This document shows, piece by piece, positions 13,182-22,816 of a stretch of 64,000 bases of DNA. The DNA lies in contig MEFD01000019.1 of NCBI GenBank assembly GCA_001724995.1, positions 62,001 through 126,000 on the forward strand, read 5' to 3'. A program made the translations under genes and the position numbers. Under the pieces are notes generated by a model. That model had not been told where the DNA came from, ran no database searches, and saw nothing but the letters and a program-made list of their open reading frames with translations. Source of the stretch: Rubrivivax sp. SCN 71-131. Its GTDB lineage: Bacteria; Pseudomonadota; Gammaproteobacteria; Burkholderiales; Burkholderiaceae_C. Numbering within the stretch: the first letter of the stretch is position 1; each line of letters opens with the position of its first letter.

Positions 13182-14266
13182 AGGTCGATGGTCGCGCCAT
13201 GCGCACGCTCTGGGCGACACCCGGGCGCGATGCGCTGCAGGTGATCGACCAGCGGGCGCTGCCGCACCGGCTGCAGGTCGAGCGCCTGGGCGACGTGGCG
13301 GCGGTGCAGCGTGCGATCCGCGACATGTGGGTGCGCGGCGCGCCGCTGATCGGCGCCACCGCGGCCTACGGCATCGCGCTGCAGGCGAACGTGGACGCCT
13401 GCGACGCGGCGCTGCGCGAGGCCGCGGCGAGCCTGAAGGCGGCGCGGCCGACGGCGGTCAACCTGGCCTGGGCGATCGAGCGCATGCTGGCGCGGCTGCT
13501 GCCGCTCGTGCCCGCGCAGCGCCGCGCGGCCGCCTGGGCGGAGGCCGAGGCGCTCGCCGAGGAGGACGTCGCGGTGAATGCCGCCATCGGCCGCCATGGC
13601 CTGCCGCTGCTGCAGGCGATCGCCGCGCGCAAGGCCGGTGCGCCGGTGAACGTGCTCACGCACTGCAATGCCGGCTGGCTGGCCACCGTCGACTGGGGCA
13701 CGGCCACGGCACCGATCTACCAGGCGCGCGCCGCGGGCGTGCCGCTGCACGTGTGGGTCGACGAGACGCGGCCGCGCAACCAGGGTGCAAGCCTCACCGC
13801 CTGGGAGCTCGGGCACGAGGGCGTGCCGCACACGGTGATCGCCGACAACGCCGGCGGCCACCTGATGCAGCATGGCCGCGTCGACCTCGTCATCGTCGGC
13901 TGCGACCGCGTCAGCGCGCGCGGCGACGTCTGCAACAAGATCGGCACCTACCTCAAGGCACTGGCCGCGCACGACAGCGGCGTGCCCTTCTACGTCGCCA
14001 TGCCCGGCTCGACGCTGGACCGTTCGCTGCACGATGGTCGTCGCGAGATCCCGATCGAGGAACGCAGCGCGCGCGAAGTCACGCACATCGCCGGGCGCAA
14101 CGCCGAAGGCGAGGTCGTCGAGGTGCAGCTCGTTGCCGACGGCAGCGCGGCGGCCAACCCGGCCTTCGACGTGACACCCGCGCGCCTGGTGACTGGCCTC
14201 ATCACCGAGCACGGTCTCGTCGCGGCCGAGGAGGGCGCCTTGCGGCGCCTGGGAGCGCAGGCGTGA
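13178..14266 (+). CDS. mtnA: S-methyl-5-thioribose-1-phosphate isomerase
   Basis: MtnA isomerises 5-methylthioribose-1-phosphate (and 5-deoxyribose-1-phosphate) to the ribulose form. The 362-residue protein has the eIF2B-like fold with RGAPLIGATAAYG, the Cys of LTHCNAGWLAT (residue 163) and the Asp of VGCDRVSARGDVCNKIGTY (residue 243), which correspond to the catalytic pair in characterised enzymes. It overlaps mtnP by ATGA and the next aldolase gene by GTGA. This suggests translational coupling and a single pathway. Confidence 0.95.
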
Positions 14267-14937
14267 TACGGGCCGGGCGCATGAATGCCGACGAAGCGGC
14301 GCTGCGCGAGGCGATGATTGGCGCGTTCGTCGAACTCGACGCGCGCGAGCTCAACCGCGGCAGCAGCGGCAACCTGAGCCATCGCTGCGGCGAGGGCCTG
14401 CTGATCACGCCCACCGGCATGGGGGCAGGCGAGATCGAGCCTGCGGACCTCGTCTGGCTCGACTTCGACGGCACGCGCCGCGGACGCCTCGCGCCCTCGT
14501 CGGAGTGGCACTTCCACGCCGCGCTCTACCGCGCGCGGCCCGAGCTGAACGCGGTCGTGCACACGCACGCGACGCATGCGACGGCGCTCGCCTGCCTGCG
14601 GCGCGAGCTGCCGGCCTTCCACTACATGGTCGCCGTGGCCGGCGGCGACAGCGTGCGCTGCGCGCCCTATCACCTTTTCGGCACCGAGGCGCTGTCGCAC
14701 GCCGTGGTCGAGGCGATGCGCGAGCGCAAGGCCTGCCTTCTGGCCACGCACGGCGCGGTGAGCGCAGCGGGGACGCTGCGCGAGGCGATGAGGGTGATGA
14801 TCGAGCTGGAGTCGCTGTGCCGCAGCTACCTTGCGGCGCTGGCGGTCGGTGCGCCGGGCATCCTCTCGCCGCAGGAGATGGCGGAGGTGATCGAGAAGTT
14901 CCGCGGCTACGGGCAGGGACCGGTGGCGGCCGCATAA
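14263..14937 (+). CDS. Class II (FucA-like) aldolase, probable 5-(methylthio)ribulose-1-phosphate / 5-deoxyribulose-1-phosphate aldolase
   Basis: The 224-residue protein is close in layout to L-fuculose-1-phosphate aldolase. It has GSSGNLSHR, LLITPTGM, the catalytic Glu of SSEWHFH (residue 81 from the GTG, 75 from the ATG at 14281; Glu73 in FucA), zinc ligands in VHTHATH (His100 and His102) and THGAV (His163), and a C-terminal EKFRGYG as in FucA. By family and context it should cleave the mtnA product into DHAP and an aldehyde (DHAP shunt). The dehydratase MtnB has the same fold but a different C terminus and partners, and no mtnC/mtnD is nearby. The GTG start has GGGAG 7 bp upstream and overlaps mtnA. 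Confidence 0.82.
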   Translation: MIRAGRMNADEAALREAMIGAFVELDARELNRGSSGNLSHRCGEGLLITPTGMGAGEIEPADLVWLDFDGTRRGRLAPSSEWHFHAALYRARPELNAVVHTHATHATALACLRRELPAFHYMVAVAGGDSVRCAPYHLFGTEALSHAVVEAMRERKACLLATHGAVSAAGTLREAMRVMIELESLCRSYLAALAVGAPGILSPQEMAEVIEKFRGYGQGPVAAA

Positions 14938-14944
14938 GCCTGAA

Positions 14945-15871
14945 TCAGCGCGCCAGATCCGGGGCCGAAGGCTTGCGCGCGCGGGCCCGGCTCGGCCAGG
15001 TGGCCAGCAGCACCCCGGCGGTCGCCATCGCGAATGCGGCGCCGTGCAGCGCGGTGAAGGTCTCGCCGAGCGCGAGCACGCCGACGATCGCGGCGCTGGC
15101 CGGCAGCAGCACGGTGAAGACACCGGCGCGCGAGGCCGGAACCTGGCGCAGCCCCTTCATCCACAGCCAGACGCTGACGACGCTGGCGGCCAGCGCGTAG
15201 AAGAGCAGCAGGGCCCACACCGGAGCTTGCAGCGCGCCGAAGTCGAAGGACAGCGCCTGCCACAGGCCGAGCGGCGTGACGAGCACCAGCCCCCAGAGGT
15301 TGATGAGGGCGCTGATGCGCCGTGGCGACACCTGGCCGATGAGCCGCTTGCCGATCACCACGTAGCTCGCCTCGCACAGCACGGCACCCAGCAGCAGCGC
15401 GAAGGCCAGCGGCGACACCGCGGGCGCGGCGTCGCCGCCGCGCACCAGCGCGAGCAGGGCGATGCCGCCCGCGGAACACGCGATCGCCACCGCCACGCGC
15501 GGCGTGATGCGCTCGCCGAGGAAGAGCCGCGACAGCACGGCGACCGCCGCCGGAATGCCGGCCATGGCGATCCCGGCAGCCAGCGCCGAGCCGAGCTTGA
15601 CGCCGTAGAGCATGAAGATCGAGAAGAGGAAATTGCCGAGGAAGCTCTCCCAGAACAGCAGCCGGCGGTCGTGGGGCGAGAGCGGCGCTTCGCCCGGCAC
15701 GCGGCGCAGCCAGTGCGGCATCGCCAGCGCGGCGATGGCAAAGCGCAGCCAGGCGAGCAGGAACACCGGGAACGCCGCCACCAGCAGCTTGGACAGACCG
15801 ACGTAGCTCCCCACCAGCACCATGCTGGCGGCGAGGAGGGCGTAGGAGCCGAGGGTCGCGGCGCCGCTCAT
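14945..15871 (-). CDS. EamA/DMT-superfamily transporter
   Basis: The 308-residue protein has about ten hydrophobic helices in two EamA repeats and a short basic tail (RARARKPSAPDLAR). The start at 15871 gives MSGAATLGSYALLAASM, a typical beginning within the first helix. It is convergent with the aldolase gene, with 7 bp between the two stop codons. The substrate is unknown. Proximity to the methylthioadenosine salvage genes is not evidence of a shared role because the strands differ. Confidence 0.85.
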   Translation of the reverse strand: MSGAATLGSYALLAASMVLVGSYVGLSKLLVAAFPVFLLAWLRFAIAALAMPHWLRRVPGEAPLSPHDRRLLFWESFLGNFLFSIFMLYGVKLGSALAAGIAMAGIPAAVAVLSRLFLGERITPRVAVAIACSAGGIALLALVRGGDAAPAVSPLAFALLLGAVLCEASYVVIGKRLIGQVSPRRISALINLWGLVLVTPLGLWQALSFDFGALQAPVWALLLFYALAASVVSVWLWMKGLRQVPASRAGVFTVLLPASAAIVGVLALGETFTALHGAAFAMATAGVLLATWPSRARARKPSAPDLAR

Positions 15872-16302
15872 CGCGGACGTCCGCGCGCGGGCGATACCCG
15901 AAGGTGTTGCCAGGAGGTGCGATGGGGCATCGGGGTCGACTCGCGCGCAGCGGCGGGGCGCGCGGGGCGGCGTCGAGCATAAGGCCTGGTCTGTGCGGCC
16001 CGGCCGTGCCATGCGCGGCCGGTCGCCGCGGCGGCGGATGGACGCCGCGTGCGCATCCTGCATGGCGCGCGTGTAATGTCGCGATGTGAAAAGAGGAAGT
16101 CTTTGGAGCCCGCCTGAATGGCGATGACGCCGCGGTTCCGTTCCAAAGCGTGAAACGCAGCATCTAAGTCATTGATTTATAGTTGTCTTGCATCATGTCT
16201 TGTATAAGATACAAGTCTTGGCGAAGCCCGCCGACGGCGTTACGCTAGCGGCGCTTTCTCCCTTTTCCCCGTCTTTCCTTCTTGCACACAGGAGCGTTTC
16301 CG
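15872..16302. other. Divergent intergenic region between the DMT gene and aceA
   Basis: The first ~270 bp are GC-rich with no convincing gene. From about 16150 to 16225 the sequence becomes AT-rich, unlike its surroundings, and holds the palindrome described separately. This segment is the likely aceA promoter, giving an aceA leader of roughly 80-100 nt. The final part has GGAG at about 16291, a ribosome-binding site for the ATG at 16303. Confidence 0.6.
16199..16215. promoter_or_regulatory. Palindromic operator candidate upstream of aceA
   Basis: A perfect inverted repeat CTTGTAT-AAG-ATACAAG (7-bp arms, 3-bp centre) lies about 88 bp before the aceA start codon. The hexamer GTCTTG occurs three times around it (16185-16190, 16197-16202, 16215-16220). 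TATAAG at 16203-16208 within the palindrome could be a -10 element, which would make a bound protein block RNA polymerase. The shape fits a dimeric GntR- or TetR-like regulator, but no regulator gene is adjacent. Confidence 0.6.
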
Positions 16303-17619
<1,317 letters not shown>

Positions 17620-17641
17620 CGCCACCGGTTTTCGCGTGACG

Positions 17642-17675
17642 CCAAGGGCCCCGCATCGCCGGGGCCCTTGGTTTT
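17642..17675 (+). terminator. Rho-independent terminator of aceA
   Basis: A 12-bp perfect stem (CCAAGGGCCCCG / CGGGGCCCTTGG) with a 6-nt loop (CATCGC) is followed by four T residues. It lies 22 bp downstream of the aceA stop and isolates the toxin-antitoxin remnants that follow. Confidence 0.85.
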
Positions 17676-17750
17676 GGTGCTCTGGGTGCGACGCGTCAAC
17701 GCCTGGCTTGCGACGCCGTCCTCGCGCCCGCGCAGGCAGGCCCAACTGCG

Positions 17751-17781
17751 CTGTTGCGAAGCTTCTAGTGTTACGCAACAG
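17751..17781. promoter_or_regulatory. Inverted repeat upstream of hicA, probable autoregulatory operator
   Basis: Perfect 8-bp arms CTGTTGCG (17751-17758) and CGCAACAG (17774-17781) are separated by 15 bp. The centre-to-centre distance of 23 bp (about two helical turns) suits a HicB dimer or tetramer. The right arm ends 20 bp before the hicA GTG. No -10 element is convincing. Confidence 0.5.
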
Positions 17782-17801
17782 AAGTGTTTAGTATTGGAGC
17801 G

Positions 17802-17980
17802 GTGAACTCGAAGCAGATGAAGCGGTGGCTGGAGCAACAGGGCGCCACCTTCGAGCCGGGCAAGGGCTCGCATCTGAAGGTGTTCCTGAACAGCAGGCAA
17901 TCCACGCTGCCCATCCTGGCGCCGCGGAGTTGGGCAAAGGCCTTGAAGCCGCGATCAAGCGTCAACTTGGATTGAAGTGA
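17802..17980 (+). pseudogene. hicA: HicA-type mRNA interferase toxin, frameshifted
   Basis: The frame opened by the GTG at 17802 reads MNSKQMKRWLEQQGATF then GKGSHLKVFLNSRQSTLP, a typical HicA N terminus with the catalytic His of GSHLK. It then runs into residues with no HicA likeness. One base out of register, from 17912, the sequence reads HPGAAELGKGLEAAIKRQLG and ends at the TGA of 17978-17980, exactly a HicA C terminus. A single missing base around 17909-17912 (CTGCCCATCCT; CTGCCNCATCCT would restore the frame) explains this. The toxin is therefore probably inactive, unless the base is a sequencing error. Confidence 0.82.
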
Positions 17981-17988
17981 GACTCACC

Positions 17989-18405
17989 ATGTTCGACTAC
18001 CCTGTGACCCTGACTCCAGACGGCGAAACCGTGTTGGTCACCTTCCCTGATGTCCCGGAGGCCTTGACCTTCGGGGCCGATGAGGACGAGGCCTTGCTGC
18101 AGGCGGTGGACGCGCTGGAGACCGCGCTGTCGTTCTACGTGCAGGCGCGCCAGCCGCTGCCCGTACCCAGCAAGGCCAAGAGGGGGCAGCGCACCGTGCG
18201 GCCAGCGGCGCTGGAAGGTGCCAAGCTGGGCGTCTATCAGGCGATGACCGAGCAGGGTATCAAGAAGGCCGAGTTGGCGCGGCGCCTGGGCTGGCACATG
18301 CCTCAGGTGGATCGGCTCCTCGACCTGCGCCACGCCTCGCGTCTGGACCAGATCGAGGCCGCCGCGCGCGTGCTCGGCCGGCAACTCGAGGTGCGGGTGG
18401 CCTGA
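17989..18405 (+). CDS. hicB: HicB-family antitoxin with C-terminal HTH
   Basis: The 138-residue protein has an N-terminal partial RNase H-like HicB domain (FDYPVTLTPDGETVLVTFPD, then the AVDALETALSFYV helix) and a C-terminal helix-turn-helix (KKAELARRLGWHMPQVDRLLD) for operator binding. The ATG at 17989 is preferred, with AAGTGAG in front. A GTG at 17977 would overlap the hicA stop and add four residues. HicB neutralises HicA and represses its own operon. Here the partner toxin is frameshifted, so HicB may act only as an orphan antitoxin or DNA-binding protein. Confidence 0.88.
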   Translation: MFDYPVTLTPDGETVLVTFPDVPEALTFGADEDEALLQAVDALETALSFYVQARQPLPVPSKAKRGQRTVRPAALEGAKLGVYQAMTEQGIKKAELARRLGWHMPQVDRLLDLRHASRLDQIEAAARVLGRQLEVRVA

Positions 18406-18579
18406 GGCGCTGCACCGCGCTCTGCGGAGAACCAGGCGATCGCCGTGTACGCCGTGATCGTCGACGTGCGTGACGAGGCTGCCGCCTTGTGCAGCAAGTA
18501 CGGCTTCATCCCGTTCGCAGACCCCGAACGCCGGCTGCTGCTGCCGATGGCCACGCTGCGTCGGCTCGTGGATGATTGA
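18406..18579 (+). pseudogene. C-terminal remnant of a GNAT acetyltransferase (TacT-like toxin family)
   Basis: The frame ending at TGA 18577-18579 reads AVYAVIVDVRDEAAALC, SKYGFIPFADPERRLLLPMATL, the last ~50 residues of the GNAT proteins that act as tRNA-acetylating toxins (family pattern AVIVDAKDEAA..FY..GF.P..D...L.LPM.T). The frame is blocked by the hicB stop codon immediately upstream, and no start codon or the N-terminal two thirds, including the acetyl-CoA loop, is present. No ribbon-helix-helix partner gene is adjacent. It is read as the right-hand scar of a replaced or deleted second toxin-antitoxin module. Confidence 0.7.
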
Positions 18580-18601
18580 CGCGCTCGGCCCGTCCCTCCC
18601 G

Positions 18602-20203
18602 ATGAAGCTCCCGCCCGCACTCGCTCCGCTGCAAGGCTCGGTCTTCCGTGGCCTGTGGATTGCCTGGTTGTTCGCCAACCTGACGATGTGGATGAACGAC
18701 GTCGCGGCCGCCTGGCTGATGACGACGCTCACCACCAGCCCGGTGATGGTGGCGCTGGTCTCCACGGCCAGCACGCTGCCCGTCTTCCTGCTCGGCCTGC
18801 CCAGCGGGGCGCTGGCCGACATCCTCGACCGCCGTCGCTACTTCGCCGCCACGCAGCTCTGGGTGTCGGTGATCGCGCTCGTGCTGGCGCTGCTGTCGCT
18901 GTCGGGTGCGCTCACGGCCGAGTTGCTGCTGCTGCTGACCTTCCTCAACGGCATCGGCCTGGCGATGCGCTGGCCGGTGTTCGCGGCCATCGTGCCGGCG
19001 GTCGTCGACAAGCCCTCGCTGCCGCAGGCGCTGGCGCTCAACGGCATCGCCATGAACCTCTCGCGCATCGTCGGGCCGGCGCTCGCCGGGGCGCTCTTGG
19101 CGGCCTTCAGTTCGGCCGCGGTCTTCGTCGTCAACGTCGTGCTCGCGGCGGCGGCCTTCGTGCTCATCCTGCGCTGGCGGCACGAGCCGCGCACGAGCAC
19201 GCTGCCCGGCGAGCGCTTCTGGGGCGCGATGCGCACCGGCGTCGTGTTCACGCTGCAGTCGACGCGGCTGCGCGTGGTGATGCTGCGCATCTTCCTCTTC
19301 TTCCTGCAGGCCACGGCCCTGATGGCGCTGCTGCCCCTGGTGGCGCGCGAACTGCACGGCGGCGGGCCCGGCAGCTTCACCATCATGCTCTCTTGCGTGG
19401 GCGTGGGCGCGATCGTCGCGGCAATGCGCTTCCCGCACTGGCGCGCGCGCTACTCGCGCGACCAGTTCATCGTCGTCGGCACGCTCGTGCACGCGGCGAT
19501 GTCGACGCTGATCGTGCTCGTGGGGCAGCTCTGGGTCGCGGTGCCGGCGATGGTCGTGATCGGCATGGCCTGGATCTCGGTGGCGAACTCGCTCACCGTG
19601 TCCGCGCAGCAGGCGATGCCGGACTGGGTGCGCGCGCGCGGCATGTCGATCTACCAGATGTCGCTGATGGGCGGCTCGGCCGTGAGCTCGCTGCTCTGGG
19701 GCCAGGTGGCCAGCCTCTCGTCGGTGCGCAACGCGATCCTGCTGGCCGCGGCCTTCGGGCTGCTGATGGTGCTGGTGACGCGCAGGCTCTCGGTGGACTG
19801 GAGCGCCGAGATCGACTTCACGCCCTCGCGCACCGCCGGCGCGCCGCAGCCGGCGTTCCCCGTCGGCCCGGAAGAGGGCCCGGTGATGGTGACCCTGGCC
19901 TACCAGATCGACCCGGCCCGCGCGCAGGAGTTCGTGGCGGTGATGGAGCGCACGCGCCGCGCGCGGCTGCGCCAGGGGGCGCTGTCGTGGGGCCTGTTTC
20001 GCGACACCTCGATGCCCGGGCGCTACGTCGAGTACTTCGTCGACGAGAACTGGATCGAGCACCAGCGCCGGCTGGAGCGCTTCACCGCCTTCGACGCCGA
20101 CCTGCGCGCCAGGCGGCTGTCGTTTCACATCGGCGAGGGCCCGCCGCAGCTGCGGCGCTACGTCGCCGAGAGCATGGTGCAGCAGCCGCGAAAGCCGCGC
20201 TGA
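18602..20203 (+). CDS. MFS transporter of the MFS_3/EntS-like family with C-terminal soluble domain
   Basis: The 533-residue protein has twelve hydrophobic helices in about residues 15-410. Its first helix (FRGLWIAWLFANLTMWMNDV) and the PSGALADILDRRRYF loop are typical of the enterobactin exporter-like MFS_3 family. From about residue 420 there is a soluble ferredoxin-like segment (VTLAYQIDPARAQEFVAVM, then WGLFRDTSMPGRYVEYFVDE) resembling antibiotic-biosynthesis monooxygenase/dimeric barrel domains, a known arrangement in this family. The substrate is unknown. The start at 18602 is chosen by homology to the first helix; an ATG at 18572 is an alternative. Confidence 0.85.
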   Translation: MKLPPALAPLQGSVFRGLWIAWLFANLTMWMNDVAAAWLMTTLTTSPVMVALVSTASTLPVFLLGLPSGALADILDRRRYFAATQLWVSVIALVLALLSLSGALTAELLLLLTFLNGIGLAMRWPVFAAIVPAVVDKPSLPQALALNGIAMNLSRIVGPALAGALLAAFSSAAVFVVNVVLAAAAFVLILRWRHEPRTSTLPGERFWGAMRTGVVFTLQSTRLRVVMLRIFLFFLQATALMALLPLVARELHGGGPGSFTIMLSCVGVGAIVAAMRFPHWRARYSRDQFIVVGTLVHAAMSTLIVLVGQLWVAVPAMVVIGMAWISVANSLTVSAQQAMPDWVRARGMSIYQMSLMGGSAVSSLLWGQVASLSSVRNAILLAAAFGLLMVLVTRRLSVDWSAEIDFTPSRTAGAPQPAFPVGPEEGPVMVTLAYQIDPARAQEFVAVMERTRRARLRQGALSWGLFRDTSMPGRYVEYFVDENWIEHQRRLERFTAFDADLRARRLSFHIGEGPPQLRRYVAESMVQQPRKPR

Positions 20204-20311
20204 ACCGGGTCCGGCGCGCCTGCGCCAGAATGTCGGCGTGAGGCGACGCGGCGACCGGCGGCCGCAGCCGGGGGTTGCCATGACGAGCGCCGCAGCAGCA
20301 CGAGCATCCCG

Positions 20312-21931
20312 ATGACCCACAACTTCGACTGGACCACCGCCTACGCCAGCCAGCGCAGCCCCGTCTTCGCGCGCAACATCGTCTCCACCTCGCACCCGCT
20401 GGCCGCGCAGGCGGGCCTGCGCATGCTGCAGCAGGGCGGCAACGCGGTCGACGCGGCGATCGCCACCGCGGCGATGATGACCATCGTCGAGCCCTGCAGC
20501 AACGGCCTGGGCTCGGACGCGTTCTGCATCCTCTGGGACGGCAAGGAATTGCACGGCCTGAACGCCAGCGGTCGCGCGCCTGGCGCCTGGACGCCGCAGT
20601 ACTTCGATCGCAAGTACGGCGAGGGCAGGCTCATGCCCAAGCGCGGCTGGGACACGGTCACGGTGCCGGGCATGGTCTCGGCCTGGGCGAGCCTGTCGCA
20701 GCGTTTCGGCAAGCTGCCCTTTGCCGACCTGATGGAGCCCGCCGCCGAGATCGCCGAGCGCGGCTTCGCCGTGCCGGTGGTCGTGAACCACAAGTGGACG
20801 GCCGCGGCCTCGCTGCCTGACCTGACGAGCCAGCCGGGCTTCGCGCAGGCCTTTCTGCCGCGCGGGCGCCAGCCCGCGGTGGGCGAGCGCTTCTGCTTCC
20901 CGGATGCCGCGCGCGCGCTGCGCCTCATCGGCAGGACGCGCGGCGAGGCCTTCTACCGGGGCGAGATCGCCGCGGCGATCGCCGCCTGCGCGCGTGAGCA
21001 CGGCGGCGCGATGACCGAGGCCGATCTGGCCGGCCACGCCTGCGACTGGGTCGGCACGGTGAGCCAGGACTATCGCGGCCATGCACTGCACGAGATCCCG
21101 CCCAACGGGCAGGGCATCGCGGCGCTGATCGCGCTCGGCATCCTGCAGCACTTCGACCTCGCCGCGCTGCCGGTGGACGGCGCGGCCAGCCAGCACCTGC
21201 AGATCGAGGCGATGAAGCTCGCCTTCGCCGACGTCTACCGCTACGTCGCCGATGCCGGCTCGATGACGCTGACCCCGCAGCAGATGCTCGATTCGGCCTA
21301 CCTGCAAAGCCGCGCCAGGCTCATCGACCCCCGCCGCGCGCAGGATTTCGGCCCCGGCCACGCGCCCAAGGGCGGCACGATCTACCTCACCGCCGCCGAC
21401 GAGCGCGGCATGATGGTCAGCCTGATCCAGAGCAACTACATGGGCTTCGGCTCGGGCGTCGTCGTGCCGGGCTGGGGCATCAGCCTGCAGAACCGGGGGC
21501 ACGGCTTCACGCGGCAGGCCGGGCGCGAGAACCAGGTCGGCCCGGGCAAGCGGCCCTTCCACACCATCATCCCGGCCTTCCTGATGAAGGACGGCCAGCC
21601 GCAGATGAGCTTCGGCATCATGGGCGGCGACATGCAGCCGCAGGCGCACATGCAGACGCTGGTGCGCATGCTCGACTACCGGCAGCAGCCGCAGGCCGCG
21701 TGCGACGCGCCGCGCTGGCGCTACAACGCAGGCATCGTCAACAACGAGGCCGGCATGCCGGCGGCCACGGTCGAGGGCCTGCGCGCGCTCGGCCACGTCG
21801 TGCAGCCGTTTGCCGACAGCTACCAGGACTACGGCGCCGGCCAGTTCATCTGGCGCCTGGGCGACCCGGCCGTCGAGGGCTACGCCGCGGCCAGCGACCC
21901 GCGCCGCGACGGCCAGGCTGCGGGCTTCTAA
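20312..21931 (+). CDS. Gamma-glutamyltransferase family protein (Ntn hydrolase)
   Basis: The 539-residue protein belongs to the self-cleaving GGT family: NAVDAAIATAAMMTIVEPCSN near the N terminus, the processing/nucleophile region around GGTIYLTAADERG (Thr near residue 350), and MSFGIMGGDMQPQAHMQ near the C terminus. The last motif is typical of the YwrD-like subgroup rather than of periplasmic glutathione hydrolases. No signal peptide is visible, so it is probably cytoplasmic. Likely chemistry is hydrolysis of a gamma-glutamyl or similar amide; the substrate is not known. The SDR gene follows closely. Confidence 0.85.
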   Translation: MTHNFDWTTAYASQRSPVFARNIVSTSHPLAAQAGLRMLQQGGNAVDAAIATAAMMTIVEPCSNGLGSDAFCILWDGKELHGLNASGRAPGAWTPQYFDRKYGEGRLMPKRGWDTVTVPGMVSAWASLSQRFGKLPFADLMEPAAEIAERGFAVPVVVNHKWTAAASLPDLTSQPGFAQAFLPRGRQPAVGERFCFPDAARALRLIGRTRGEAFYRGEIAAAIAACAREHGGAMTEADLAGHACDWVGTVSQDYRGHALHEIPPNGQGIAALIALGILQHFDLAALPVDGAASQHLQIEAMKLAFADVYRYVADAGSMTLTPQQMLDSAYLQSRARLIDPRRAQDFGPGHAPKGGTIYLTAADERGMMVSLIQSNYMGFGSGVVVPGWGISLQNRGHGFTRQAGRENQVGPGKRPFHTIIPAFLMKDGQPQMSFGIMGGDMQPQAHMQTLVRMLDYRQQPQAACDAPRWRYNAGIVNNEAGMPAATVEGLRALGHVVQPFADSYQDYGAGQFIWRLGDPAVEGYAAASDPRRDGQAAGF

Positions 21932-21945
21932 AGGACGGATTGGCC

Positions 21946-22734
21946 ATGGATCTGGGCTTGAAGGGACGCTGGGCTCTGGTGTGTGCCGCGAGCAAGGGCC
22001 TGGGCAAGGGCTGCGCGAAGGCGCTGGCGGCCGAAGGCGTGAACGTCGTCATCACCGCGCGCGGTGCCGAGGGCCTCGAGGCCACGGCCGCCGAGTTGCG
22101 CGCGCTCGCTGCGGCGGTGCAGGTGAAGGCCGTCGCCGGCGACATCACCACGCCCGAGGGCCGTGCGGCGGCGCTGACCGCCTGCCCGCAGGTGGACATC
22201 CTCGTCAACAACGCCGGCGGGCCGCCGCCCGGGGACTTCCGCGACTGGTCGCGCGAGGACTGGGTGAAGGCGGTGGACGCGAACATGCTCACGCCCATCG
22301 AACTCATCAAGGCGACGGTCGACGGCATGGCCGAGCGCGGCTTCGGCCGCATCGTCAACATCACCAGCGGCGCGGTGAAGGCGCCGATCGACGTGCTGGG
22401 CCTCTCCAACGGCGCGCGCAGCGGCCTCACCGGCTTCGTGGCCGGCGTCGCGCGCCAGCGCCGGCTGGCGGCATGCAACGTGACGATCAACAACCTGCTG
22501 CCCGGCGTCTTCGATACCGACCGCATCCGCACCACGACGCGCGCGCAGGCGCAGAGGGCCGGCAAGCCCGAGGCGGAACTGATCGCCATGCGCCTGGCCA
22601 CCGTGCCCGCCGGCCGCCTGGGCACGCCCGACGAGTTCGGCGCCATGTGCGCCTTCCTCTGCAGCGCGCACGCGAGCTACGTCACCGGGCAGAACATCCT
22701 GATGGACGGCGGCGCGTATCCCGGGACGTTCTGA
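21946..22734 (+). CDS. SDR-family oxidoreductase with altered catalytic motif
   Basis: The 262-residue Rossmann protein has a cofactor loop CAASKGLGKG (usually TGxxxGxG), NNAGGPPPGDF and the C-terminal GQNILMDGG of SDR enzymes. The catalytic YxxxK position is replaced: in LSNGARSGL the Tyr aligns with Ser and the Lys with Arg, while the preceding Ser of NITSG is kept. This variant recurs in a subgroup annotated as FabG-like, whose activity is unclear. The start at 21946 follows AAGGA. It lies 14 bp after the GGT-family gene, so the two are probably cotranscribed. Confidence 0.82.
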   Translation: MDLGLKGRWALVCAASKGLGKGCAKALAAEGVNVVITARGAEGLEATAAELRALAAAVQVKAVAGDITTPEGRAAALTACPQVDILVNNAGGPPPGDFRDWSREDWVKAVDANMLTPIELIKATVDGMAERGFGRIVNITSGAVKAPIDVLGLSNGARSGLTGFVAGVARQRRLAACNVTINNLLPGVFDTDRIRTTTRAQAQRAGKPEAELIAMRLATVPAGRLGTPDEFGAMCAFLCSAHASYVTGQNILMDGGAYPGTF

Positions 22735-22816
22735 TCGACGCGAAGCGCGAGGTCCCGGCCCGCGCTGCCGCCGGATGCGGCGATCGTGCCGCCCGCACCG
22801 GCCGGGCCGACCGGAA

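Noticed and set aside
14263..14937. Annotation of the class II aldolase as methylthioribulose-1-phosphate dehydratase (MtnB)
   Set aside because: Same fold, but the FucA-type C terminus (EKFRGYG), the SSEW catalytic Glu and absence of mtnC/mtnD/mtnK nearby favour an aldolase.
16178..16183. TATAGT as the aceA -10 element
   Set aside because: No acceptable -35 at 16-18 bp; the palindrome-associated TATAAG is at least equally likely, so no single promoter is called.
18506..21796. 1096-codon minus-strand open frame opposite the MFS and GGT-family genes
   Set aside because: His/Arg/Ala-rich text without domains, fully antisense to two clear genes.
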